The notes under the pieces were generated by a model. That model worked only from the letters and a program-made list of their open reading frames with translations. It was not told the DNA's origin and made no database searches. From contig NC_089178.1 of the NCBI RefSeq assembly GCF_947507565.1, positions 3,162,001 to 3,226,000 on the forward strand: 64,000 nt of DNA, written 5' to 3'. Shown here in pieces: positions 26,101 through 37,500 of this stretch. This stretch comes from Oscarella lobularis (Eukaryota > Porifera > Homoscleromorpha > Homosclerophorida > Oscarellidae). The position numbers and the translations under genes are program-made. How positions within the stretch are numbered: the stretch's first letter is position 1; each line of letters begins with the position of its first letter.

Positions 26101-29100
26101 GACGGATCGCTCTACGTGCGCCAAGTCATTGAGGAGGACGAGGCAAATTACACGTGTCTTGCCGAAAATTCTGCCGGAATTGACACCGCTTTCGCTCGAT
26201 TGATTATAATCGGTTAGAAGAGAGAGAGAGAGAGAGAGAGCCCTTTATTAGCTAATGTTTTCTGTGACAGACAAGCCTGAGATTCTTTTCCCTTCGTCGT
26301 CTCTCAAGAACTTTTCAATCGGCCAGACGGTTGTTTTCAGTTGTACCGTCGGAGGAAACTTTCCCGTCACCTATCGATGGTTCAAAGGAGGCGAAGAATT
26401 GACGAGCGGCAACCGATACGCAATCGACGACGACGTCGGCGTGCTGACGATTAGGCAACTGCAGTCTCAAGACGCCGGTATCTACTCGTGCATAGCAACG
26501 AATGACGCCGGAACAGACAATATAAGGATCGAATTGGTTGTGACAGGTACAGAATCGGGGATTAGAGCAAAAAACGATTTGTTGCACGTGTTTTTTTTCA
26601 GAATCACCGTTTGTCAGCACAACCGGCAACGTAGATCGTATCGTAAGAATTGGCACTGCTTACCGCATCCAATGCCGAGTGCGCGGAATACCGATGCCGA
26701 CTGTTGTCTGGCTGAAGGACGGAGCAGTGCTCGTTCCCAACAATAATGATCGCTTTACTCTCATTGGCAACGACTTGTACATATCGCCGATTCAATCGCA
26801 AGACGCGGGTACGTACCAATGCCGGGCGAGCAACGTTTTAGGAACGGCGAGCGTCACTGTACGACTGATAGTACAATGTAAGTAAAATGACGTGTCGTTT
26901 CGAAGAAAATAATGAAATTATTTTCGTTTTTCGTCAGTTTCTCCTCGCATCATCAGTGTCGGCCCATCTAGTCAAGATACGACGCCCGGCGGTCGGGTTG
27001 ATTTTCACTGCAACGTTTCCAGCAATCCGCCGGCGACGATCCAATGGTTTCATAACGGCTATTACCTTTACCGCTCGTCGGGAACGACTACCGTGCATCC
27101 AAACGGCACTCTAAGCCTATTATCAGTGCGCCAGTCTGACGCTGGCAATTATCAGTGCTCGGCATCGAACGTCTTAGGAAGCGCGTCGTCGCGAGTTCTC
27201 TATTTAGAAGTCACAAGTAAGCGGCATTTCATACATACGGAGATTTTTACTCAAACGTTGATTCGCTTTTAGCTCCACCCGAAATCCTTTCCCCTCCGCA
27301 AAACGTCACGACGACTGTCGGCTCCACTATCTTTCTTCCTTGCATAGCCATGGGCACCCCGTTGCCTACAATAACGTGGACTCTAAACGGCAACACGGTG
27401 TCGTCGGTGGGTAGAAGTGGACTTACGCTCAGTTTGATTAGGGAAGAGCACGAAGGATGGATCGTGTGTCGTGCGACGAATAACGCCGGATCGACGTCAA
27501 TTAGATATTACGTGGAAGTAATCGGTAAGCTATCAACTGAATTTTTGATTCGAAATATAAAATTTTATTTATAGAGCCTCCCGGTGTTCCGGTCGTTCCT
27601 TCGAGGTTTATTGCCGTTCTCGGTACCAAAGTCCACTATATAAACTTGACAATTACTGGCGATCGGCCGCTAACGTGCGATTGGCGAAAGAACGGCGTCG
27701 ACTTATCGAGGAGCTCTCGTCATCGAATAATAACCGATTGCTCGTTGGTCATTTATAACGTGGTTCAGTCTGATGCGGGAATCTATCAGCTCATCGTACG
27801 AAATCTAGCGGGCTGGTTCACACTGACGAGACAACTTCTAATACACAGTGAGTTCTGCGTGATCCATCAATTGACGCCTTACGTTTTTTCTTTTAGCTTG
27901 CGCTACTGCTCGAACCGTTCCCCAAATTACTCTCATAGCCGGTTCATTGGCTCAAATGTCGTGCTCCTCAACCGGCAACCCGCGTCCTAGAATCACTTGG
28001 TCGCGCGACGGAAATCCAATAACGACACAAGGACGCTACATGATTCAGTTCGGCGGCACCCTCTACATTTTCGTCACAGAAAAAGCCGATGCGGGAATTT
28101 ACACCTGCACGGCTACCAACGACGTCTGCCCACCAAAATCGTCAGACGTGAATCTAGTGGTAGCAGGTAAGTTTAAAATATTGAGAGTGTATTTGGACCT
28201 GAACGTTCTTTTCTACAACTAGTGCCTCCTTCTATTTCTGGATCTATTTCGTCGTCTCAAACGCTAAGCGAGAACGACACTCTCATCGTTCCATGCCAAG
28301 CGACTGGTTGTCCGTCGCCGATTGTGCAGTGGTATCGAGACGGGGTTCCGTTGTCAGGGTCTGCGGGAAGGACCCGAATCGACGAAAACAATTCCTTGAT
28401 AATTGAAAAACTGTCAGGATCGGATGCAGGATTGTATCTGTGCAACGCAACAAACAATGTTGGATTTGCTTACAGAACCGTCTTGCTAACAGTAAAAAGT
28501 AACTAAAAAAATTGAATTCAGTCGTTTGTAGATCTTCTAACTTTCTGTACTTTTTTCTAGTTATTCCTCTTGCTCCGGTAGTTGTACCGGGAGCCAACAC
28601 TTACGTTCTGGATTGCACTGTCGAAGGAATTAGCTATCCTACGGTGACCTGGACGAAAAACGGCAGATTATTGCCGCCTGATCCGCGCTACGTTACCATT
28701 CCGACACCACAAGGAAGTAGACTAACTATTAGCAACGCCGGTCCGTCAGACGCTGGCGTATACGAATGCAGCTATGCCGGTGGCGGTTCGAGGGTAATTC
28801 CGGTTGAAAGCGCTCCTCGTGTGTCGTTGGACGAGCCGACGATCGTGGGACAGCTACTTGAAATAGTGTGCAGAGCGACGGGAAGTCCGCTGCTCACTGT
28901 GACGTGGTCGAGAAACGGCCAACAAATCGTATCCAATGCGAACCACAACATAAGTACCGAGACGACGAACAGTTCGGTAGTCAGCACCTTGAGAGCGACA
29001 GAATCCGGCGTCGTGACGTACGCCTGTACAGCTTCAAATCAATACGGTTCGGACACGGCAGGAGTCACGGTGACAGGTACGCAAACAGATTCTCTAACAC

Positions 29101-30711
29101 ATTCTTTTTTAGAACGTATCGTTTTTAGGAGTTGTTCAACGACCTGACGCGGCGGTGCGTGTCGTAACTGCTCAAGCGGGATCGAGCGTTACGCTGAAGT
29201 GCCAATTTACATCCAACGGCGTGCCTAGTACCAACGTTCGATGGCGCTACAAAAGCGATTCGTGCGATCAATCGCGGGTTTCCTGGCAAGATTTACCGAG
29301 CGGTCGTTTTGTTGTCAATCGACGAGCAGGAACACTTCAGATAACTAATGTCGAGGACGACGACGAAGGATGCTATCAGTGCTTCGTACATTGGCCAAAC
29401 GGTCAAACGTCCTCGCGGAATTTTTACCTTGACGTCAGATCAATAGGTTAGCAGATACATCGTATTTCAAGAACCGCATTTTATGTTGAATTTTCTTCTA
29501 GGTGTACGCGACCGTTTGGTTCGTCCTCCTCCCGCTCCTAAATCGACGCTTTCGGTGGTGCTGGCGTCGGGAGGTCAATCGACAGTGCTTTCGTGTCCAT
29601 ATGCTGAAATTTACGGACCCTTTATCAAATGGTACAAAAATGGAAAGCCAGTGCAGTTGGATCTTCGGTATTGAGCAGTCCAAATAAGAATAAATTAGAG
29701 GAATCACTGTCGCTGTTTTAGGCACGGAGTACAAATTGACGGTTCTTTGAAAATACGTCGCTTGAATCTGCGTGATTCCGGCCGCTATGAATGCGTGGAC
29801 ATGGGCGACGTGTCGAAACGACACGCCGTCATTTTGGACGTCAGAGGAGCGTTTCCGGAGATAGCAATCAAACCAGACACGTCACGCTTGGACTGTAAAT
29901 CTGGTTTTTCTGCAGGAGAAGACGGTCGTTTGTGTATAGGTACGATCTCTAGATACCTAGGTGTTGGCTGAGTAACCATTATTTTCTCAGACGTGAACGA
30001 ATGTGAAAACGGCGAAGCTGGCTGCCAATACAAATGCCAGAACGCTCCAGGATCGTATAAGTGTATTTGCCCCGGAGGATACGCTTTGGCCGAAGACGGC
30101 AAATCGTGCTTAGGTTTGCTGCCGCCACGGCGTCTTAGTCGATCGCCTTTCTAATTTGCTTGTTTGATAGACATCAACGAGTGCGCGGAGTCAAACAATG
30201 GCTGTCAACGCCAGTGTTTTAACACGCACGGAAGCTACCAATGCATTCGTTCAGCCTGTTCTCCCGCGTATAATGAAACAGGAGACGGGTAAGAATCTAC
30301 GGTCACATTATTCAAACGAATGCTGTATTTTTTTCGTTTTCCAGGGTTTGCTTGCTGAAAAAGAAGTGCTCAAGTTCCGTCCAGCCATGCAACATTGCCG
30401 TCTTTCTAACCCGCGTTGCCGTCACAAAGGCCCATTCGGTTCGAAAGCCGCTCGTCAATCTGACAGCATTCAATTGCAACCGTCTCTCCACGACCGGCCC
30501 GTGCAATTTCATGATCACAAACGGCAACGCGGACTCGTTGTTCGACCTCTTCGTCGACAAGAAAGCCTGCAACGGCGCGCTCGTGGCGACGCGCTCATTG
30601 GAGCCCTCGCTGTACAAAATCAGCGTCACCGTCAATGACGTACGCCGCTCGGCGTGCGTGGCTCGCAACACACACATTATTCTCATTTCCGTATCCCAAT
30701 ATGAGTTTTAG
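12585..30711 (+). CDS. HMCN: Hemicentin (vWA, about 48 Ig, EGF, fibulin C-terminus), gene B
   Basis: This secreted giant matrix protein is expected in basement membranes and cell attachments. The ATG at 12585 opens a signal peptide (MYAVPS to FAQ). The vWA domain has a DTTGS metal site. It is followed by the hemicentin-specific motifs LVPFQDP, VGPVTVT, DLYVDGGGDC, LPGSFLFVFTDA, KDY and VVFVLTGDC. Early exons are 12585-12846, 12998-13227, 13275-13821 and 13879 to about 14158. By my count 48 Ig domains run from 14221 to about 29853, mostly one per exon with short phase 1 introns. Calcium-binding EGF modules and a fibulin-type module ending ISVSQYEF close the protein at TAG 30711. I see no TSP1 repeats and no nidogen-like G2F domain, both present in vertebrate hemicentins. 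The order most resembles nematode HIM-4. Exact splice sites inside the array need transcript support. Confidence 0.93.
15876..20349 (+). repeat. Higher-order Ig block B1 (14 Ig domains) inside hemicentin B
   Basis: The same 14-type order as in gene A is seen: DQWILI (15876-16151), two-domain exon of types 7 and 8 (17830-18384), long type 9 (18440-18737), types 11 and 12 (19136-19744) and types 13 and 14. Here types 13 and 14 are fused in one exon (19800-20349) with the junction LSVIDPPRI. Gene A keeps an intron between them at 4207-4253. Two domains just before the block (15217-15482 and 15550-15816) look like an extra type 9-10 dyad. Confidence 0.75.
26217..26240. repeat. (GA)n microsatellite in a hemicentin intron
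   Basis: A run of about eleven GA dinucleotides sits inside the short intron between Ig exons ending near 26213 and starting near 26271. Confidence 0.9.
29860..30711 (+). other. EGF and fibulin-type C-terminal modules of hemicentin B
   Basis: After the last Ig domain, a half-EGF-like segment (LDCKSGF to GRLCI) leads into two calcium-binding EGF modules. The first is about 29991-30113 and begins DVNEC. The second is about 30171-30290 and begins DINEC; it is short, ending SACSPAYNETGD. The final exon (about 30345-30711) holds a fibulin-type module with the landmarks LTAFN, LVATRSLEP and ISVSQYEF at the stop. This tail separates gene B from gene A, which lacks it. Confidence 0.88.
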
Positions 30712-30856
30712 TTTGACACAGCGCGTAGACACGAGAAAGTGAGCGGTATGGGATCTCTTTTTTTTGTTGTTTTCCAGACATACAACGTTATGATTCAATA
30801 CGCACGGCTATGTAACTAAATGTGTGAGACTACCCAGTTTTCCCCTCCAAAAAAAC

Positions 30857-31398
30857 TTATACTTTAGTCATGTCAAAGACTGTCGCGTCTTCACTGTCGG
30901 AAGCATTTCCGAGGGGTGCCATTTCTAATGCGTCCTTGCGTTTTTTAGACCTGCATTGTATGTGAACAGTCAAAGAAAGGAAGGCTTCAACGCTCAACGC
31001 TCACCCTTCTCCGTAAAGGCGTCTCGACTTGTGCGTTCTCACCACTCGGATTATGTAGTACATGCCGGCAAACGCGACGAAAGCGAGAACCTAGAGACGC
31101 TACTCGTCGACGAAGAACGGGTGCGATAGCTTCGTTTTTTACCACGGTGACACTCATCCACAGCATTTTATCGTTATTTCCTCTTTTCGGCATTTTATTC
31201 ATCGGCGGTATCGTTTCATTGCGCTTAGGTTGAACATTACTTTTAGAGTGAGTGAGTGAGTGAGAGTCAACCTTTACACCCTTGTTAGCTTCGGCTAACA
31301 AAGACGCTCATCTGCGAGAAGAGAATTTCGAGTCGCTACTTACCATACGAAGCAAGAAAAACTGCGGAGGAAAGCACGAAAACAGCGAAACGAAGCAT
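30857..31398 (-). CDS. FAM174-family single-pass membrane protein
   Basis: This small type I membrane protein has four exons. Exon 1 starts at 31398 with a signal peptide (MLRFAVFVLSSAVF). Exon 2 encodes a Ser/Thr/Asn-rich ectodomain (VKVDSHSLTHSKSN). The transmembrane helix begins WMSVTV and continues across an intron into VLAFVAFAGMYYIIRVV. The cytoplasmic tail has RRLYGEG, then DALEMAP and SDSEDATVF, matching the RRRYG, EMA and SDEET blocks of vertebrate FAM174 proteins. The stop is at 30857-30859. I chose an acceptor after gatgag for exon 2 because the nearer cag acceptor brings an in-frame stop. The function of the family is not well established. The gene is divergent from the kinesin gene, with 161 bp between start codons. 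Confidence 0.72.
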
Positions 31399-31559
31399 GA
31401 CGGAACGAATGACGTATGACCTCCGGGAATTTTATCAACCCCGGTTCCTCGTGACAGGAGCAGAGTACGAGAGATTCTCCTTCCCTGCGGTATCGCCAGC
31501 GAAGAGTTGTCGTCGTCGCTACATTTGGAAGCGAGCGCATTTGCGCACTAAACGAAACC
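31399..31559. promoter_or_regulatory. Bidirectional promoter region FAM174 / KIF1
   Basis: The two start codons point away from each other and are 161 bp apart, so both promoters must share this stretch unless unseen 5' exons exist. No TATA box is evident. Confidence 0.5.
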
Positions 31560-34500
31560 ATGTCGTCCGTAAAAGTGGCCGTGCGCGTTCGACCGATGAA
31601 TGGACGCGAGAAAACGAAGGGAGCCAAGTGCGTCATCGCCATGGACGGAAAGCGAACAAGTAGACATCGCGCAGTACCGCCATAGGCTCACCTAAACAAC
31701 CCCATCGATCTCTAGCAATCCAGAATCCGAAGAAGCAAGCGGAAGTCAAAAGTTTCAACTACGATTTTTCCTACTGGTCTCACACGGTGCGGAGAAGCGC
31801 TTCGAGAGGCGAAAAAAACAAGAAACAATATCGGTATACTATGTAGGAATCCGATCGACATTTCGCATCGCAGGAAACCGTCTATCGGGACCTCGGAAAA
31901 GAAATGCTTGCCCACGCTTTCGAAGGGTTCGAAATTTGCCAATTCGTTGATTTTTTCGTTACTCCACGTGTACAGGTATAACGTGTGCATTTTTGCCTAC
32001 GGGCAAACGGGCGCCGGCAAGTCGTACACGATGATGGGCGTTCCGGGCGAAAAGAGCCAACCCGGAATTATACCGAGGGTGCGAGGAGAAGAGGCGAAAA
32101 AATGAAAGCGAAACCTAAGCCGCGGATCTTTTTTTAGTTATGTGAAGAGATGTTTGGGCGAATTGTGTCGGATAAGGACGAAGAAATGACGTATTCGGTT
32201 GAGGTGAAGGCGCTCGCTTTTTTTTCCTTAATTATTTCTTCAATTTTTTTATTCAGGTCAGCTATATGGAGATCTATTGCGAACGGGTCCGAGATCTGCT
32301 GAACTTGAAAGTGAAAAATAATTTGAAAGTGCGAGAGCATCCTGTTCTCGGTCCGTACGTCGAAGATCTGTCCAAATTGGCGGTGACGTCGTTTGCGGAT
32401 ATTGATCATTTGATGGACGAAGGAAACAAGGCCAGGTAAGGGATAGCGGGGAATGAGATTACATCTGCACGTCGTGTGTCTAGAACGGTTGCCGCTACGA
32501 ATATGAACGAAACTAGTAGTCGATCTCACGCCGTCTTCACTATCGTTTTGACGCAGAAGAGGTTGGTTGCTATACTTATGTGTCTATGTGTGTGTGTGCT
32601 AGTTTGATATTTTCTTTTAGGCATGATGAACTGACTGGTTTAGATACTGAGAAGGTTAGAGTTGATGTGCGTTTTTCTTTTGAAAATGAGACTTTGGGAC
32701 TAGGTGAGTAAAATTAGTCTAGTCGACTTGGCAGGAAGTGAGAGAGTCAGTTCAACGGGAGCCTCAGGCGACAGACTAAAGGTTTAGTGCAACTTTATCT
32801 TCTTAGAGTTGACTATGTTGGATTTTCTTTTATCTAGGAAGGATCAAATATAAATAAGTCTTTGACTACTCTTGGCAAGGTCATCGCCTCGTTGGCAGAA
32901 ATGGTGAGGACAGCCAAAATCATTTTCTACATGCCCGACTTGATTTGATTTTGAAGTCTGGTGCAAAGAAACGCAAATCGGACTTCATTCCTTATAGAGA
33001 CTCGGTACTGACTTGGCTTTTGAAAGAGAATCTCGGTATGGACCCATGGGATCTTCATTACTAGTCCAAGTGAATGTTTTCACTAGGAGGAAATTCGAGA
33101 ACGGCTATGATAGCCGCTATAAGCCCAGCAGACATCAATTTTGAAGAATCTCTGAGCACTCTAAGGTAAAATTTCAATTACGATTGCCTCAAATCAAAAA
33201 GCGACGTCTCTGATATTCTTTTCTCCTCAGATACGCTGATCGAGCCAAGCAGATTGTCTGCAAGGCCGTCATCAACGAAGATCCCAATGCCAAGGTCATC
33301 CGAGAACTCAAGGACGAAGTCAATCGACTCAGAGAGCTGATTCGCTCAGAGGGGCTCGAAGAGAAAGCGGCCGGTGAGATAGACGAATTTGTGTGATTCT
33401 TTGTTCTCACGCGCCTTTTCGTAGCGTTTATGGTGGGCGGAAAAACGGGCCAACTATTGGGCTTGATCGGATCGGAAGGTCAGAAGAGTACCATTCCGAA
33501 CGATGTTCTCGAAAAGCTCAGGGTAAAAGTCTCGTGCGCGACGAAATTATACTTGATAAATGCGAACGAGATATTATAGCAATCGGAAAAGCTGATTGCT
33601 GAGCTCAACGAGACGTGGGAAGAGAAGCTGAAAAAGACAGAAAAAATTAAACACGAGAGGTGATTGTCCCACGCGTAAGATACGTTCATTTTTTCTATTG
33701 ACGTACAATAGAGAGGCCATGTTGCACGAAATGGGAATATCTCTGCACGAGAGTCAGCTTGGGGTCGCCGTAGGAGTCACGTCGCCGCGAAAGGTAAAGA
33801 AAGTAGCTCAGAGACCGAGAAAAGTTCATTCTTTTTTTTTTCAGACTCCGCATCTGGTCAATCTGAACGAAGATCCAGCCATGTCGGAATGCCTTCTTTA
33901 CTACATCAAAGAAGGAACGACACGGTAGTCGCGTACTTCGCTTTAATTAAATTAAAAATTTAATTGGTTGTCGTGGCAGCGTCGGAAGGCACGGCACCGA
34001 AGAGCGACAAGACATTCAGCTAAGCGGTCTCAACATCGCTGACGAACATTGCCTATTCGAGCATCAAGATGGTGCGATACACCTCCTTCTACAAATAATC
34101 GCTATATAATACCTTTCAGGCGTTGTGACTCTGATTCCGGCCAACGGAGAGACGTATGTCAACGGTAAACTGCTCGCCGAACCGCAAATTCTCAAGACGG
34201 GTAAGAATGCTCGTTTACAATAGAAATTTTCGAATTCTATTTGGAGTGTTAGGTTCGAGAATTATCATGGGGAATAATCACGTGTTTCGCTTTACCCATC
34301 CCGATCAGGCGCGCGAGCAAAAGGAGCGGAGGGAGCGCGAGCGCCTCGGTGGCGCCGACGCCGATTCGGGCGTCATTGCCAACTTCGACGGCCTTCTCGG
34401 GGAACTGGGCGACGTCGTTTGCGAAGACTGGGCTTTTGCTCAGATGGAATTGCTTCGCGAGCAGGGCTTTGACGTGCAGAAGCATCTCGAAACAAAGTAG

Positions 34501-37500
34501 GAGAAAGAGAATAAGGGGGGAGGAAAAGAGCCTGAGCTCATAGGTAATTAATTACTTAGGGTGTCTGCTATGGAGCAGAAAATGCGAAAGGAAGTGGTAG
34601 AGGCGCAGGAACGATTTGAGTTGCAGAAAAAGGCGAGAGAAATGAGCTGCGTGCGTTGATTAACGATTTTAGATCTCTTTTTTTTAGGAGTACGAGACTA
34701 AAATTGAAGAGTTGCAGAAGCAGGTTGTGGAGGTAGAGATCACACAGATTGTCTCTTATGCTGAATCTAAATCATGTCGTGTTCAGCCTAAGCCGGACGA
34801 AAATGAAGTCGACAATGGTAATGCTTCTAAATGACTGTTTTTAATGAGTCATATTTTTCTTGGAAGGCGGAATGGAGACGCTGACTGAAAGGCAACTGGC
34901 TCTGGTCAGAAAAGCTTTATTCAAGTGGAAAAAACATCAATTTACGTCTCTGAGAGTCAGTCCGATTGTTTGTTTTCACTAACCCTTTAATTAATTAATT
35001 AATTAACGTCAGAACGATTTGCTCTCAAGTGCCGTTCTTCTAAAAGAAGCCAACGCCATTAGCGTGGAACTGAGAAGACACGTGCGACCATGATGCCATC
35101 GATAAAAGAAAAGATCCCCCATTTCATTTTTTTTCGTCAGGTTGTCTTTCAGTTCGTCCTTCTCTCTGACACTCCCTATTCCCCGCTGGCGACGTCTCTG
35201 GCCGATGGCAGCGACATGGACGAAGCGGATTCCTTCACGATGACCTCCGTATCCAAGACGACCGAAAGCGGCTTTAGCATGCCCAAAACAATCGTCGCCG
35301 TCGAGGTGACGAACACGAAAGACGGAACGACACGTCATTGGTCAATGACAAAGTTGAGGTACACCCTACGCAATTTTTGAGTTTGATGAAAAAAAATCAG
35401 TTGGGCTATACGAACAGGCAGCGGATTTTCGACATGCGAGATTTATACGAGCGCGCTGGCGATCCAGAACAGCAGCTGGATCTTGCTAATCTGGAAAACG
35501 ACCCGTTCAGTGATAAGCTTCCTTGGTTTAGTCTTATAGGAAGGTGCGAAAGAGCCTTCGCTCCATTGAGATTTTTTGTGAGTATTCGCTTCTAGGTCGT
35601 TCGTCTTTTTGACGCATCTGCGCCACGGCATTTGTCTCGTGCATCGGGTTCCGGTCGTTAGCGAACGCGGCGAAGTGAAAAGCTACCTCCAAGTTCAAGT
35701 CGAACCGTTGTTTGGTACAGCGCAAAAAAAATTCATGAGGAGATATTTAATTTTCTTTCAGATTTTGATTCAACGGCTGGAAACTTCGAAGAAATGGAGT
35801 TGGAGGAGATTGAGGGTGAAAAGGACGATGAGTTTGGCAATGAAGGACCGGCCCAAACCCAAACCCAAAGACTGCCTGATCATCTCCAAGTGGGATTGCC
35901 GTTTTTCTTTCGCGTATCCGTTCTTCAAATCTCTGACCTTCCGTTCGACTACTCGGAAATCTTCTGCCAATTCAAGTTCGCTAGAGTGTCGATCCGAGAT
36001 GTAGTCGTGCTTACGGGCGAATCGAGTAGATTTCTGAGGGGTAATGAACGGGGCTTCAAGACAACGATCGAGAAAATCGAACAAAGAAACGTCTTGCGCT
36101 TTCTTCACGCGCAGAATGTGCGTTGTAGCTCAGACGAGGAAACGGAAACCGTATTTGATTTCTTTTGTCTTCTGTGTAGATCAAAGTTAACGTGACCGAG
36201 TCCTTTTTGGATTATATTGAATCGTGTCCAGTCGTCTTCGAAGTGCTAGGCCACTTTGAAGACTTCAAGTCGTCTCAAAAGGAAAACAGGTTCGCCAGAC
36301 TATTAAAATTGAAAGACCTGACGAATGAGCTAAAAGGAACGCGCCGAAGAAGAAAAGTAACGAAGATCGAAGAGGATCCTCGACGACTGTCATACAATCG
36401 CAACCAGGTAGAAATTTAATTCATCTAATAAAAAGACGTACTTGGGAACTTGGGCTTTTTGTTCAGTTCGCTCGTCGATTCTACCTTCTCGCGATTTGGG
36501 CAAGTAAGGACGAGAGTCTCTTTTACTCTTTGGAGTGCTAATTATTTCTTGCTAGTGCTGGCGAAGTCTACTGTCACAACGACTTGCTTGTTTGGTTTGA
36601 AATATGCGAACTAGACTCGTCTGGAAAGTGAGACTTTATTATTTAGCAATCCACACACTCTTTCACTGTCATCTTATTTAGGTACTTACCGGTATCCGTG
36701 CATCACGATCCTGGATTTCCCGGTGGGGTCTTTCTTCTTCAGCAGGTTCTATGCTATCTGACTACGCAATGATAGAGTGCGACGCTCTGTTTTTCTAGGG
36801 AATTCAACGTCGTCTAGCTGTAACTTTTATTACTGAACGAAGCCCGGATTTGAAGTGGAAAAAAGTTGAAGAAATCGTTATTGGTCAGTTACGCAAAAGG
36901 AGAATTTTTAGTTAATTAATTAATTAATTAATTAATTTTTGTTTTTTTCAGGTCGCGTTCGAAGTTCTCGTCAGTCCACGTCGGACGTCAATTCCGACTG
37001 CAAAGTGCAATCACTGAAGTTATTTTCACCCACAGTGTCAAAAGATCCTTCTGATGACAGGTTTCGTGCTTACGCGAATAGTATCACTACGGAAAAATCA
37101 TTCTTTCGTTGCAGAAGTCTTTTTCACGTTGAAGCCGCTTGGGATAGCTCTCTCCACAATTCAATTCAATTGAATAGGTACGAAAGAAAGTCGGCGTTTC
37201 TTCGATATTTACTATTTACTCACTTTAGAATTACTCCTTCGGGAGAGCGCGTCTTTGTAACGGTTTCCATCTACGTTGAAGTACGTTGTGACTTTGTGCG
37301 CAGCATTGGCTCGGCTATTTTGTATCTGTAGGCAGAGAGAATGAGTCAGGCGGCTTGCATCACGAAAGACCTGTGCATGACGATACACGGAAGAGACTCA
37401 AAGCCGTCTGCTCCTTGGTACGAAATATCGCCACACAGAAAAACAGAGAAGAGACGGAAAGATTGCTTTATTCTACACAGGTCTCTTAAGGAACTCTTTG

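Noticed and set aside
98-29450. Apparent conserved Cys (DVQC) or Gly (VIG) at the end of each Ig domain.
   Set aside because: These residues come from reading through the splice donor (T|GT or G|GT). After splicing the codon is completed by the next exon and gives Tyr/Phe or Val.
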